Below, in pieces: positions 1-10,900 of a DNA stretch of 22,930 nucleotides. Made by a program: the position numbers and the translations under genes. The notes below the pieces were generated by a model. That model was not told the origin of the DNA and did not search any database. It saw nothing but the letters and a program-made list of their open reading frames with translations. Position 1 is the stretch's first letter. Each line of letters opens with the position of its first letter. Origin of the DNA: Cerioporus squamosus. Its lineage: Eukaryota; Basidiomycota; Agaricomycetes; Polyporales; Polyporaceae. The stretch covers positions 1 to 22,930 of the forward strand of contig JABYQS010000429.1 of assembly GCA_022592435.1 (NCBI GenBank). Direction: 5' to 3'.

Positions 1-1
1 T

Positions 2-181
2 GCGGCACCATGCGCGGACGTGTCATTCCGCGATATCAACGTTACAGTTCCCAGCGGAGAGGCTCCGGCATACACCTGCGTGAACGTTGCCAGCTCTGCC
101 GGGCTTCCTAGCGGGGGTGAGTCCCACTCTAAACACGCTGGAGGCTGCTACCGACCTCCTGCGTCATTTGCCGTGTGCTGA
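2..181 (+). CDS. C-terminal end of a probable glycoside hydrolase family 28 (polygalacturonase-like) protein, cut by the window edge
   Basis: An open frame enters from the left edge and ends at TGA 179-181. Its residues include Pro-Cys-Ala-Asp-Val-Ser-Phe, then a Val-Pro-Ser-Gly turn, then Tyr-Thr-Cys-Val-Asn-Val-Ala-Ser and Gly-Leu-Pro. A C-D-V/I-x-F beta-strand followed by a second cysteine and a G-L-P ending is what I associate with the last turns of secreted fungal exo-polygalacturonases and related GH28 enzymes; this is recognition from memory, not an alignment. A strong donor (GTGAGT) lies near 115-120, directly after the Gly-Leu-Pro-Ser-Gly segment, so the true end may be spliced and the residues after it may be intronic. 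The role, if correct, is secreted pectin degradation. The catalytic domain lies outside the window. Confidence 0.4.
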   Translation, partial: AAPCADVSFRDINVTVPSGEAPAYTCVNVASSAGLPSGGESHSKHAGGCYRPPASFAVC

Positions 182-999
182 TTGAAGTCTATTATTTATA
201 CATCGCACCCCGTTGTCGACGACATAATTGGAACTCGCCCATGGACAGCATGCACTGGCGGTGGTGTGGTCAAGATGTGATGGTGGTCGGGCGTTCACAA
301 CGTTCGGGCTCCCTTGGGGATGTACAAGTGCACGCTGGTGATAGATAAGGCGTTGTGTTACGAGCGGGACGGCTGGTGCTTCGAAAGCGACATCCGAGGA
401 CAACAGAAGCTATCGCGACGAATGATGCAGGACGCCGACATGTCGTGCGCAGCAGGAGCATCGGAGGAGCGGTGTCCAGCAACGCCCGGCACCCACCGTC
501 GACTGCTCGGCCTGAGTTGATGCCGTCGCGCGCGATGATCGCGTCCGTTTCGCAGCGAAGCGAGCTGGTGTCGTGGTCTGTCCGACTGTCTGCTCCCGGG
601 ACGTTGTGAGTGCTCTGAGTGCCTTGCTCGTCGTTGGACACGTCGTCGACGACACGAACGGCAGACATCCGCAATCAGGGCGGCGGCGTGATGGTGTTTT
701 CTGTCGGTGCCGGCGCAGTGTTCTGGTCCGAGTCTCGACTGCTGGGAGGGCGGTTGCCATGGCGTGGGCCGTCTGTCGTGAGGCGCCGGGTGTGCGCAGT
801 GGCAATCACAAAACAGGTTCCCAGTCGACCACCACGTCCCCGCTCCCTTTCTCTTTTCTTCCTCCCCGTGCCCCTTGTCCTTGTCCTTGTCCTTCACTGC
901 AGGCCGGCCCTCATTCTGCGCAGGACGTCGACTTCGCTCTTGGCCTGACCCGACCGACATCGCCAACGCGGCACAGACAGACAGACGACTGAGACTCTA
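182..999 (+). promoter_or_regulatory. Intergenic region and probable promoter/5' UTR of the NoxB gene
   Basis: No gene with a recognisable family lies here; the open frames on both strands are short, overlapping and unlike known proteins. From about 835 the plus strand becomes strongly pyrimidine-rich, with runs of C, T and CCTTGT ending in CACTGCAG at 895-902. CT-rich blocks just upstream of the start codon are common in fungal core promoters. The CTGCAG end could also be the acceptor of an intron in the 5' UTR. No convincing TATA box was seen close to the start codon. Confidence 0.4.
873..890 (+). repeat. CCTTGT hexamer repeat, three tandem copies
   Basis: Three perfect copies of CCTTGT lie within the pyrimidine-rich block upstream of the NADPH oxidase gene, followed by CCTTCACTGCAG. 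It is a short simple repeat that adds to the CT-rich character of the presumed core promoter. Confidence 0.8.
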
Positions 1000-3379
1000 A
1001 TGCCTTTCAACAAAAGGCGCCAGTCCAGCATGGATTTCTCAGACGGCAAGATCCCCTCCCTCGAGCAGCACCCCGACATCGTCATCAATGGCAGCCAGCC
1101 CTCCCACCTCCAGCGCAACAAGACCGAGCGCCGCCGCCTCCAGGGTCTCCAGCGCTCGAACACCACTACCTCCCAGCCGGTCGCGCCCTATGTGCCCCGC
1201 ACGGCGCTGGAGAAATATAACCACTGGATGATTAACGAGGGCGGACGTCGCTTGTTCTTCTTCGTCTTCCTGTTCCTCCACGCCCTGGTCATCGCGTTCG
1301 GCTTCATGCACTACCAGCTTAAGGACAGCTCCGTTACGGCCCGCGCGACCTTCGGTATCACGTTCCGTGAGTTTGCTTCTTATGCCTCGTATGGACCGCA
1401 ACCCCGCCATACTGGCGTTTGCTCTGCTCGTCGAATGCATTGAGCAGGGAGGGGGAAAGGCCCTTGTCGCACAACCCCTTCTAGGGTCAGCGCTAGAGCG
1501 CCAGCCCGAGGCCGTGCCTGCTGCACCTTGCGATGATCACGGCAGAGTTTCATCTGTCATACATGCCCAAGCGGACAGGATGGTCTCAGCAGCAGTCGAC
1601 CATCATTATTTCGCTCGTGGCAATGCGAAACAAGCAAGGGTGTGTCCGAGCTCTGCGTGCGGCCGCGTCCTGTCAGGAAGATACCCATGCGAGGGGCCCG
1701 ATGCTTCGTTCGTGCGTCTTCTCCAGTATGCTAATGTTCCTTTGTCCAGCGATTGCTCGTACCGCTGCGCTTGTCCTTCACGTCGATGTTGCGTTCATTC
1801 TGCTCCCCGTTTGCCGCAACTTCATCTCCCTGCTCCGCAAGACCCCGCTCAACTCGTTCATTCCGTTCGACAAGAACATCACGTTCCACAAGGCGGTTGC
1901 CTGGTCCATCGTCATCTTCTCCATCGTCCACATTGTCGCCCACATGGTCAACTTCACTGAGCTCGCGATCATCGACACCGACGCGAAGACCACTGGCCAG
2001 CGTATCCTGGCTTTCGTCGCCGCCAACTTCGTCACCGGCCCGGGCGCCACTGGCTGGATCATGACCGCCGCCCTCGGTATCATGGTCTGGTTCGCCATCG
2101 AGAAGCGTCGCCGCGCCCACTTCGAGTGGTTCTGGTACTCTCACCACCTTTTCATCGTGTTCTTCATCAACTGGCAGCTCCACGGTATGTTCTGCATGAT
2201 CAAGCCGGACAGACCCCCGTACTGCTCGTTCAACACCATCGGTGTCTTCTGGGTAAGTGAAGTTTACGAAAGTTCAGGGTCGTAGTTACTGACGTACGTG
2301 TAGCGTTACTGGCTTGTTGGCGGTGTTATCTGGATCTACGAGCGTATCCTTCGTGAGGTCCGCTCCCGTCACCGCACCTACATCTCCAAGGTCATTCAGC
2401 ACCCGTCGAACGTCATGGAGATTCAGATCAAGAAGGAGAAGACGACCACTCAGGCTGGCCAGTACATCTTCCTGTGCTGCCCTGAGATCTCCTACTTCCA
2501 GTGGCATCCGTTCACCCTCACCAGGTATGCCGTGTCCTACCACTATACTCCCAGGTTTAGCTGACATGCTTGTAGCGCGCCTGAGGAAGACTACATCTCC
2601 GTCCACATCCGTGTTGTTGGTGATTTTACTCGTGCCTTCGCCAAGGCTGTCGGTTGCGACTTTGACAAGAAGGGCAAGGGCGAGAAGGACGAGGCCGGCG
2701 GCAAGGTCGTCGGCACCGCCGCGAACCCGCCGATCAACCGCGTTCTCCCCCGTGTCATGGTCGACGGTCCGTTCGGCTCCGCGTCTGAGGACTTCCTGAA
2801 CTACGAGACGGTCCTCCTCGTCGGCGCCGGTATCGGTGTTACGCCGTTCGCGTCGATCCTCAAGTCGATCTGGTACCGCATGAACAACTTCAACAGCTCG
2901 AAGCCGACGCGCCTCTCCAAGGTGTACTTCACGTGGGTCATCCGTGACTTCGGCTCGGCGGAGTGGTTCCACTCGCTCCTGCACGCGATCGAGGAGCAGG
3001 ACACGCAGAACCGGATCGAGATCAACATCTACCTGACGGCGAAGATCAAGGAGGAGGACATGAACAACATCATCGTGCAGGACGTCGGCGCGGAGAAGGA
3101 CGCGATCACGAGCCTGCGCGCGCCGACGCACTTTGGCCGCCCGAACTGGGACCGCGTGTTCAGCTCGATCGCGGAGAAGCACCCCGAGACGGACGTCGGC
3201 GTGTTCTTCTGTGGGCCGGCCGTCCTCTCGAAGCAGCTGCATGTCATGAGCAACAAGTATTCGTCGCCCAAGGGCACCAAGTTCTTCTTCGGAAAGGGTG
3301 CGTGCCTTCTCCCTGCCTTGTTGCTGCTGCGAACGCGTGTGGCTGACGACTGTGCTCGCGTTCAACAGAGAACTTCTAA
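1000..3379 (+). CDS. noxB: NADPH oxidase, NoxB type (superoxide-generating), complete, five exons
   Basis: Exons 1000-1366, 1750-2252, 2304-2524, 2576-3297 and 3369-3379 join in phase to 607 residues. The enzyme moves electrons from NADPH through FAD and two haems across the membrane to oxygen, giving superoxide. After a cytosolic N-terminal extension of about 75 residues, six helices carry the ferric-reductase core. The paired haem ligands are His169/His183 and His254/His267, with the 14- and 13-residue spacing of gp91phox. The FAD motif H-P-F-T-L-T-S is at 358-364, an NADPH-pocket D-G-P-F-G is at 427-431 and G-A-G-I-G-V-T-P at 447-454. A CGP motif precedes the C-terminal aromatic F-x-K-E-N-F end. 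There are no EF hands, which excludes NoxC, and the N-terminal extension fits NoxB rather than NoxA. Fungal NoxB is known to act with NoxR, Rac and the tetraspanin Pls1 in development. Intron 1 is unusually long; the others are 51-71 bp. No catalytic residue is missing. Confidence 0.96.
1367..1749 (+). other. Unusually long first intron (383 bp) of the NoxB gene
   Basis: Donor GTGAGT at 1367 and acceptor TTTGTCCAG ending at 1749 join exon 1 to exon 2 exactly in phase, completing a proline codon before Ile-Ala-Arg. The intron is five to seven times longer than the others in this gene. It contains additional AG acceptors, for example at about 1447, and a donor-like GTGTGT near 1639, so a cassette or decoy exon inside it is possible. 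The NoxB family has no insertion at this point, so the direct join is preferred. Confidence 0.8.
3298..3368 (+). other. Last NoxB intron, placed 11 nt before the stop codon
   Basis: Donor GTGCGT follows the G of a split Glu codon and the acceptor is TTCAACAG. The last exon supplies only the rest of Glu, then Asn, Phe and TAA at 3377-3379. This recreates the conserved Lys-Glu-Asn-Phe C-terminus of Nox proteins, which confirms the splice. Read-through would add unrelated residues and destroy the conserved terminal Phe. Confidence 0.9.
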
Positions 3380-6300
3380 AGGCCGCATGCGTCAGGCGTC
3401 GGCGGTGTGGGATTCTGCTGTCGTCATCATACATACTACTGCGTTGGACTGTACGATCTGCTGTTGGTGTGCTGCATCTACCGCCCCCTCTCTTCTCCTA
3501 CCGTGCTCAGACTATTGCCCCCGCCCCCATCATACTCTTTCGTTGCTGCTGTCGGACCTCGGTCGGCTCCGGCTCGCTTGCGCTAGTCGTGTTGCACGCG
3601 TCCTTTCGTTTGCTTTAACCCTGTCCTTGGGGTTGTCCTGTCGTCCGTGTCTCGGTTTCGGTACTGTTAGTTATTGTTTTATATACCGCTTGTCTGAATG
3701 GCATGCTATTGGAGTCGCGCGTATGGAAGGATGATGTACTTAGAGTCTGGACAAGTCTGGACGAGACAAGATGTGAGAATGGATGGTTGTCTGTTGTCGA
3801 AGTCTATGCAAACTTCGTGGCTGGAAACAAAAGATATGACCAGGGGCTGGAGCAAGTGAGGCTACGGTCGATATTGTCATATTGCATCCATGACGTCCGC
3901 CTGGGTACATGATCCTGCACGCTGACACTTTGCTCTGCTGGCACTCGTACTACGCTCTACTACGCTTCTGTCTCACTAGTGTACTGGACAGGGTTGCTAC
4001 GTTATTGTCTTGGAGTCCTCGGGTCAAGTTGCTCGCCTGTAAGTTTGCCTTGTATATGCGCCTGGAACAGGAGCTCATAATGATCGATCAACAACTGCCA
4101 ACTTCCAGTGTCAAGACCGTAGCTACCTGACCGTGACACCGCGGTGTTATTAACTTGTTAACCACCACCACCCGCTGAGTGGCAATGAAGTGGCTAAATG
4201 CGAGTTTTAGTGGGTCAAGTAGTAAGTACTTGCTTCTTATGTGGCTCTTCGATGCGGTTGCTACATCCTATTCCATCAACAGAGTGAGTACTCCTCGTCT
4301 GTCAATTTGCCTGTATGCAGGTCTCGGACTAAATCGATATGTAGTGAGCGGCGACAATCAACCTGCCAGTGAGGAGTATTTGTATAGCCGCGCTGACGAC
4401 GTACCAGTCATCCGAAGCAGGAAGTCATTCCTAGCTCTCACCGCTATCCATCGGGAAGTCAACACCCGAGCAGACATCCCACCGGTCGGGAGGACAGGCT
4501 TCGCGACTGGCAGATGGTATGGCCTGCTGAGTCGAATCCGTAGCCTTCGACGACCGCAATCTGTCCAAGGTGAGTACGAAAAGCCTGTTCTGTTGTTGTA
4601 CTGGGCTTATTGTCGCACGCACGTCCATTGAAGGGCGTTAGCCATATGCTCATCGCTGTGAAGCTTTGCAGAGCCTGTCGGAATGCAAGAAGCCTTCAAG
4701 CTGGCGGCAGCTTCTCTCCGGAACAGCGCACTCGTACTCCGACATCGGCCCTAATGCGCAGCGTCAACCTAGTAAGTCTGAGTTATAACTTCTTTCGAGT
4801 GATGATCGTCACTGACCTCCCGCTGCACCTTCCCCAGGCTGGCCCCCCTCTCGCACGGTGCCCCGCGGCCACGTCCTTCCCGAGCCCCGCGATCGGACTC
4901 TCCGTGAGCTCTGGACAAGTCTTGAGCACACGAGAACGGCGGTCTCTCCCTGCCGGGACACGCGGCCTTCGTGAGGTGGTGCAAACGTCCACGAAGACGC
5001 GAGCGCGCTGCCTGGCCAGTGTGCTGTACGGGCGTATCTTCGTATCTGGGCAGCAACGACACCACGCATCTGACAAGGGTTCAGGGGAGATGCGGAGATG
5101 CAGGCACGATAGGGTGTTGCTTCCGCGTCACAAAGTCCGTCGACGGAGAGCAAGGCCAGGACTTCGTTCATTTGAACTCTTCCGTCCACGCGTTCCGTCC
5201 ATCGCATTCAACGTGTCTCTCCTGGGACCTGACGCCGGCGGAGCGGGTCGTGGGGAATGTATGGCGAACAAGGACTGGGGAAACGGGAAACGGGACTCGG
5301 ACCTGGGGAAGCCCCGAGGACGCACTCACAGCGCATCATGCTGTGTCGATGTGTTATGGTAGTACGTCCATTCCTCTAAAAAGCATCGCTACGCACCGGC
5401 TACGATGGAAGCCACACTGACCGACGTGCCTTCTTCCGTTCGCTCTACAGTCAACGACGTTCAATCGAGCTCCTTCCGCTCGTGCGTTCCCATAGGGCCC
5501 TATCGCGTTCCCGCACATACCATCGCAATTCGAAACTAGGGCCTTGAGGCCGAGTTGCAGCCCGCCGCCGCCGCGGAGCCCTACAATACGGCGCGGTACA
5601 CGGCTAAAGTGGGCGTATCCGTATCATTGGAGATCAGGCTCTAGCCTCGTAGCTGCGGTCTGGAGAGCTCCAATCATCGTAGGAGTGTGGTGCGAGAGTA
5701 CTCACCCTTCATACGTTGGCCGGACGCACACGGCCTAGTGTCCTCAAGACGTGGAAGAAACCCGCATCTTTGGTCACGGTCCCAGCCTAAGCAAGAAGCG
5801 TCACCAATGAGGTGGGTGCACGCGCTCCGATGCACAATCGCGGTACAAGTCTCTTCCAGGCAGGTTGCGCTCTCGGCAGGACACTGATAGACGCGATAGT
5901 ATGAAAATCAATTGAAGGCTAGCGTGGATGAAACGGAGGAAGACTCACACACGCAGACAGGAGGCGTGGACTCCATCTCGGACACCGGAGCCACCAGGTC
6001 GTCGAGAACCAAGGGCTTCTTCCGCCGATAAATCTCCCTTCTCGCCCGGTCTATACGTCCGTTTCCAACGGGACGTCGCAGTTCTATGTCGAAGTCGCGC
6101 AGCGTATGTTCAAAGTTTAGCTGCGCAGGTCTTGGGCAGTGCTTGGCAATGTACCCACTTGCGGGGTGACGATCCTCTGGCCAGTGCTGTCCGGAGTGCG
6201 GATGCGAGTAGCCCACGGGGATCGATGTTGCTGGGAACTCCGGGATGCACTACCTTGGCGGTTGCAGTAAGTACCAATGTGATTCAAGCGTCGGGTCCCT

Positions 6301-6848
6301 TTCAGCGTGCTGACGGGCCATATGTTCTGTGCGTTCCGACAGATGAGTCAGTTCTTCGAAACTCGTGGGCAAGGTGTTGGTAGTCTACAGAACACGTAAA
6401 CGTGGTCCCGGGTACGGTCCATCTCCACTCGACATCGCTTCATCTTACGCACCCTCGCCGGACTCAGGACACCGAGCGGCGATAGCCTCCTCTGCAATTG
6501 TCAAGTGTGGTCCGACTCGCTCGATCCGCGGAGGGCAATGATTCCTGTTGAGGCAGCCTTTGGGCCTGCTGAGTAGTATGACCCTGCTCTGGCTGCGCGA
6601 CCTTCGGTGGTCCCCAGCCCAGCGTTCGCCGCTCGATGTTGCACTGCACACCCTGTCCGGGCAGGGGCGCGCGGCGTCGTGGCATGATCCTCGGCGTCCG
6701 CGGTGACTATCTTTCATGCGCTGGGAGATGCCAATGGCCGGCAGTGTGCCACTTATTGTGCAGAGGTATAAGTATAGGCGATGTTGGAACCGTACTCAGC
6801 AGTACAAGTACCGCAGCCTACGGTCCCAGTCATCACCCCCCGTCCGAT
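3380..6848. other. 3.5 kb region without a recognisable gene; scattered intron-like signals on both strands
   Basis: The first part, to about 4180, should contain the NoxB 3' UTR and shows only short frames. From 4185 a plus-strand model can be drawn: ATG 4185, a join from 4222 to 4321, then 4570-4670 removed as an intron (GTGAGT to TTTGCAG), continuing in phase to TAA near 4752. It gives about 120 residues with no known motif. A long plus frame, about 4920-5420, includes cysteines and a Gly-Cys-Cys-Phe-Arg-Val-Thr-Lys segment but matches no family I know. A minus-strand candidate at 5709-6216 is listed separately. A plus frame at 5928-6383 is also unrecognised. A short GGGAAAC direct repeat lies at 5277-5294. 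No reverse transcriptase, transposase, terminal repeat or tRNA was recognised. Confidence 0.5.
5709..6216 (-). CDS. Hypothetical minus-strand gene, three exons (weak)
   Basis: On the minus strand an open frame from Met at 6216 runs to a GTGAGT donor at 5948. Removing 5884-5948 (65 bp, acceptor CTATCAG) and 5743-5804 (62 bp, weaker donor GTGACG) keeps phase and ends at TGA 5711-5709, giving 126 residues. The first exon is rich in charged residues, including Asp-Phe-Asp-Ile-Glu-Leu-Arg-Arg and a Tyr-Arg-Arg-Lys-Lys-Pro stretch, which is unlike noise. No domain is recognised. The true start could lie upstream of 6216 through another intron. A plus-strand frame in the same place also looks partly protein-like, so the strand itself is uncertain. 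Confidence 0.2.
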
Positions 6849-7912
6849 ATGATCTCGGTGCGCCGCCTCGTCGATCCCTCAGGTACCCCATCGCCGCCGC
6901 TCGCATTCCCGTTCTTCTCGCGCTGACCACTTCGCTTGCTGCGCGCAGATGAGGACCTTGAGTCCGCCGTCCAGGTCCTCGTGGCCTCATTTAAGGATGG
7001 TCAGTGATCCTGCCCGATAAATCCTCCCATGATTCTTAGGGTCATCATCTCTATCCCTCCTGTCTCCTCGGACCACAGACGTCGGGATGGCATCGCTTAG
7101 CGGGAGCTCCTCTCGCGTACAAGTTGAGCTGTATAGAAGAACAATCCGAGGGTGCCTCTCGCGTGGCCAAGTCTACGTTGGCCTCGTAGACAACCGAATT
7201 CAGGGCGTGGCCGCATCGATCTCTCCTGGGGAAGAGTGGCATTGCTAGTTGGTCTATCTCAATGTCCTGTTCCATATCATCTGCGATCTGAATCCTGACC
7301 GACACCCCTAGCCAGGAAGATGACTTTCTCCGGAACTTGTCGCCATATCTGCGAGAATGGTACACTTACCACGTACGCCCACAGCTGCCCTCACTCGTAT
7401 GCTAAGCCCCTAATCGATGACCGCGCCCGCGCCCAGTATATCCCCACATACGACGAGTTGTACAGAACTTCCTTCGGCTCGGGCGAGCGCGCGCGCAAGG
7501 AAGCATGGAACCTGAAGCTGCTCGCGGTGCATCCTGATGCCCAGCGCCGAGGGCTCGGACGATCGTTGCTAAGCACGTTCTGCAAGCAGGTAAGTCCGCG
7601 GGCTACCTCCTTTCTTCCGGGAGCTCCTGACACGGTCTCATCGCCCAACCTGCAGGCTGACTCGGGCGGAAAGCGCATCCTGACGGACGTCAAGAGTCCC
7701 TACCACGTAAGTTTACCTTGGGTCCCGACGGCCCTCGGTGCAACCGCGTAGGGTCTCGCTGAACTTACCATGTTCTGGGCTAGGTGACATGGTTCGGGAA
7801 GTCTGGCTTTCGGTATCGGGCTGTCAAGAACTTCAGCTCTAAAGACGCCGCAGGGTTCCCGCTCTGGTGTATGGTCAGGGATCCCGCCCCGACCGCGGAG
7901 GGTCAACGCTAG
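6849..7912 (+). CDS. GNAT family N-acetyltransferase, complete, seven exons
   Basis: Exons 6849-6882, 6949-6999, 7079-7247, 7312-7372, 7437-7589, 7656-7706 and 7784-7912 join in phase to 215 residues. Introns are 64-79 bp; most have clear YAG acceptors, and the third donor is a weaker GTTGGT. The acetyl-CoA-binding motif A is visible as Leu-Leu-Ala-Val-His-Pro followed by Gln141-Arg-Arg-Gly-Leu-Gly146, with the usual amphipathic helix after it. Pro-Thr-Tyr-Asp-Glu-Leu-Tyr (about 108-114) upstream and Gly-Phe-Arg near the C-terminus, ending Phe-Pro-Leu-Trp-Cys-Met-Val-Arg, are hallmarks of a GNAT family that is expanded in Agaricomycetes. These are small cytosolic acetyltransferases; the substrate cannot be read from sequence. 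No frameshift or stop interrupts the spliced frame, so it appears functional. No neighbour suggests a shared pathway. Confidence 0.88.
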
Positions 7913-10900
7913 CCCCCGTTGTTCCCCTCCCCTCCCCTCCGCAGCACCGTCATCCATATCTGACCCTCCGCAACCTGCCAACGACCACATCTCCGTGGGT
8001 CCCTCTATCTCCCAACCCCCGAGCTGCCCAGTTCGCGGCCCGACGAGGCGTCGGATACTAGATCGTCATAGAAGCGCCGCTCAACCCACGACTTAGGGGA
8101 CCATGCGGCTTAGTACTTGTATTTCTAGGCCCTTGCGGGGGCGCATTGCTTGGCTTACTGTCCCGGTACGCTCACACACTACACCCTCACAATGGCACAT
8201 GCACGGCACCTGGGGTGCTTGCAAGTCTATATATACGGCGCCTTTGAGTGGGTGGGAATGAGTCTTCGCGATCTGCACCCGACTCGGACGTGTCCTCGAG
8301 ACTCAACAAGCAACGTGGTTGAGGAGTGCAGCGGCGTCGCGGTCGTTCCGGAGAACTCTGTCCAACTCCAGACCTTGCGGGGTCTGCCGATTCGTAGGGT
8401 GCAGAAGGCATTCATTTGTGCGAACGCTAACTCAAGCACAAGCTTCTAACACCGTATTCGCACCTTCATTTCTCCTCAGCTTTGCGGATGGTATGTCTTG
8501 TGACTTGCGACATGCGGCACAGGCGGGGCAGGTAGGTAGAACGGCAGAAGCTATCGGATATCCTGCCGAAGACCGACGGAGCTGGGAGCCCTTGGCCCCT
8601 TGCTGAGTGCGCTACGGTGCTGCCCGAACATATCTTTTCAGATCATGTGGTCGTATATTACGATGATACAGAAGCACGGGGGACCGACTTGCAGTGACCC
8701 GCTCCGGTCGACGAGCAACTCCGGTGCTTGTGAACTGCCCGACACCGGAACGCGACAGAACGCGTTTAGCGTATGTACGCGTTGCAAGGCCCTCCTTGCG
8801 CATCATGCATCATGGGCAGCTGAACCCGTCTCGGCACGTTAGCGATATTAACCGGCTACTGGCGGTGCCGCACCCCAAGTTACCTACAGGCTACAGAGGG
8901 CTACAGCAGTCAGAGCGGCTGTACCAGTACGGCATCCCTCGACCTCTCGAGGCCAGATGCCCCGATGACCGTCGATCGTGATGGGATGTAAAGCCCAGGG
9001 CTCTCGATCACACCGTTCACGTAAGTTGTGTGCGTGGCTCTGCCCTCGTCGTGCTTCGATGTCTCGACCTGTAGATCATGGACAGATGTAACCTCGAATG
9101 ACCCCGATTTGCGCTGGAGATACCAACAGCTGGGATGTGTATGGTGGGCAGTCGGATAGCATCACATCGTCAGCAACCACCACCGTGGACAAAGGTGCCT
9201 AATATCCACGAACAGATTGAGAAAACATCGTGAACTGTGACGAAAACCTGCCAAAAGCGGTAGTCTACAGTCACTGTTCACGATGGTTTCACTATCAAAT
9301 CGCAGACATAAGGCATCGCTGCCCACGGTGCACCACACCTCCACGATGCGGGGAGATACGAACAGCACGTAGTAAGAATGGCATCATCGCGGAGCTGTAA
9401 CCAGTGCGCATTCCGAAATGGCGCGGCCCCCGTTCGGCAGGGCACCGCGTCCCCAGACTGCGCCCAGTGGACGGAAGAGTGGATGATACGACCCCTTGTC
9501 GAATATCCGATGCCGATGTGGTCATCCCGTCTGGTCTTGAGTGGTCACTGGTAAGGAGTCGCTGTGTGCAGTGATGTTGTGAAGAGGTCGGGACAAAATC
9601 GTTCGATTGTCCAGCTGCACCGCTCGCGGCCCCAGTGTGGCATCGAGATGTGTTCGGCCCGAACTTGATAATGTGTGCTCTTCCTGTGTCCGCGCTACGG
9701 CACGAGTGCATGATCCTGCGTGATCCCTGTTTGGAGTCTTCCGTATCGGGTCCACATATCGACCTGATCGCCGCGGGTTTGTCAGTCAATCTGGCATGCA
9801 CAAGTGGCTCGAACGGCAGGCTTGGCACACCTTTGAATCCAATCACTGGCCTCCCGCCTGAAGTGCGAACAACACGGATCGGGGACACACTCCAACGTAA
9901 CGAGAGTGATGCGACGCGGACGGGAGGTGACTCTTGAGTGAGACCTGGATGTCGATGCCGGCGATCACCTGTGTTACTCCCGCTCCGCCCCTAGGCATTC
10001 GCGAGCGACTAGGCTCCGCCTGGCATCGAAGAGCCATGGATTTGCCGGGATGCGATTCCTCGGACGAAGCATACAGAGTCAAGTAGGCTGTACTTCGTGT
10101 GGTTCGTTGTAGAGGTTCCATCCGCTTGGGGTTAGAGTCGGATTGACGAAGCGTGAGCCATCGAGGATTCTCAGAGTATCTGCGATCGGTGGAGGTCATT
10201 GAGGGGTAGGGGGAGGGAAGAAAAGACCACCGCACTTGATACGAATGGCGAGACGGCGTCGCATGCGCTACTCTCATGCCCGGGGAGTGCGGACGCTCAC
10301 AATATACAGGCTTTCGGCCAGCTCGGGATATCAAGTGCTCCCGTTGCCGCACCCCATTCTCACCAACGGCTCATTTCAGTATCAGCACAACACCACGTCA
10401 GGGACCACAAAGTTCGCCTGTTGCCGCTACCCAACGCCAACGCCGCCGCGAGGGCTCTGGGCGGCCTTCAACACGCCCGCCATCTCCATCAGCGAGTGCA
10501 GCTTCTGTCCTGTGTCCGAGAGAGCGGTACGAGGGGAGAGAAGGCCAGCGTTGCAATTCACCGATACCGGATACCATCTCGCCATCCACTGCGGCCTGAC
10601 GAACAACAGAGTACATATCAGCTTCCAGTCATCGACTGATCGAAGCAGAAGCTGCACAAGGATAGTAGGAGAACTGGACTTCCTGAAGTTTGCGCATGAT
10701 CCATCGATTCCATCGAGCGATGTGGACCGGAGAACAATGAACTCAGGACAGAAGCTTCGGGAAGGGGCGGGTGGGCGCAAGGCAAGGAACACGATGCAGC
10801 ATCGGGAGATGTGGCAGAGTCGCAGAAATGAACCGCTCTCGTCATCCCGGCGGCAATGCCGTGCGATCGGCGGGGGAGCGACCTGGTACGGGTGCTTGCC

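Noticed and set aside
640..665. Val-Val-Asp-Asp in a plus frame, resembling a reverse transcriptase Y-x-D-D box
   Set aside because: No surrounding polymerase motifs in any frame.
358..966. 202-codon minus-strand frame upstream of NoxB
   Set aside because: Low-complexity Arg/His/Ser-rich translation across the promoter region with no motif and no conserved features.
1367..1960. Plus-strand 197-codon frame
   Set aside because: It starts in NoxB intron 1 and overlaps exon 2 out of phase.
2286..3434. 382-codon minus-strand open frame
   Set aside because: It lies wholly opposite the conserved NoxB exons and reads as Arg/Asp/Leu-rich antisense of GC-biased codons.
7373..7436. Read-through of a GNAT intron in the 7320-7751 frame
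   Set aside because: That frame starts out of phase with the upstream acetyltransferase residues; splicing joins Trp-Tyr-Thr-Tyr-His to Tyr-Ile-Pro-Thr-Tyr as in the family.
9795..9815. GTTCGAGCC on the minus strand, resembling a tRNA B box
   Set aside because: No T-arm stem, no A box at the right distance and no acceptor stem pairing.
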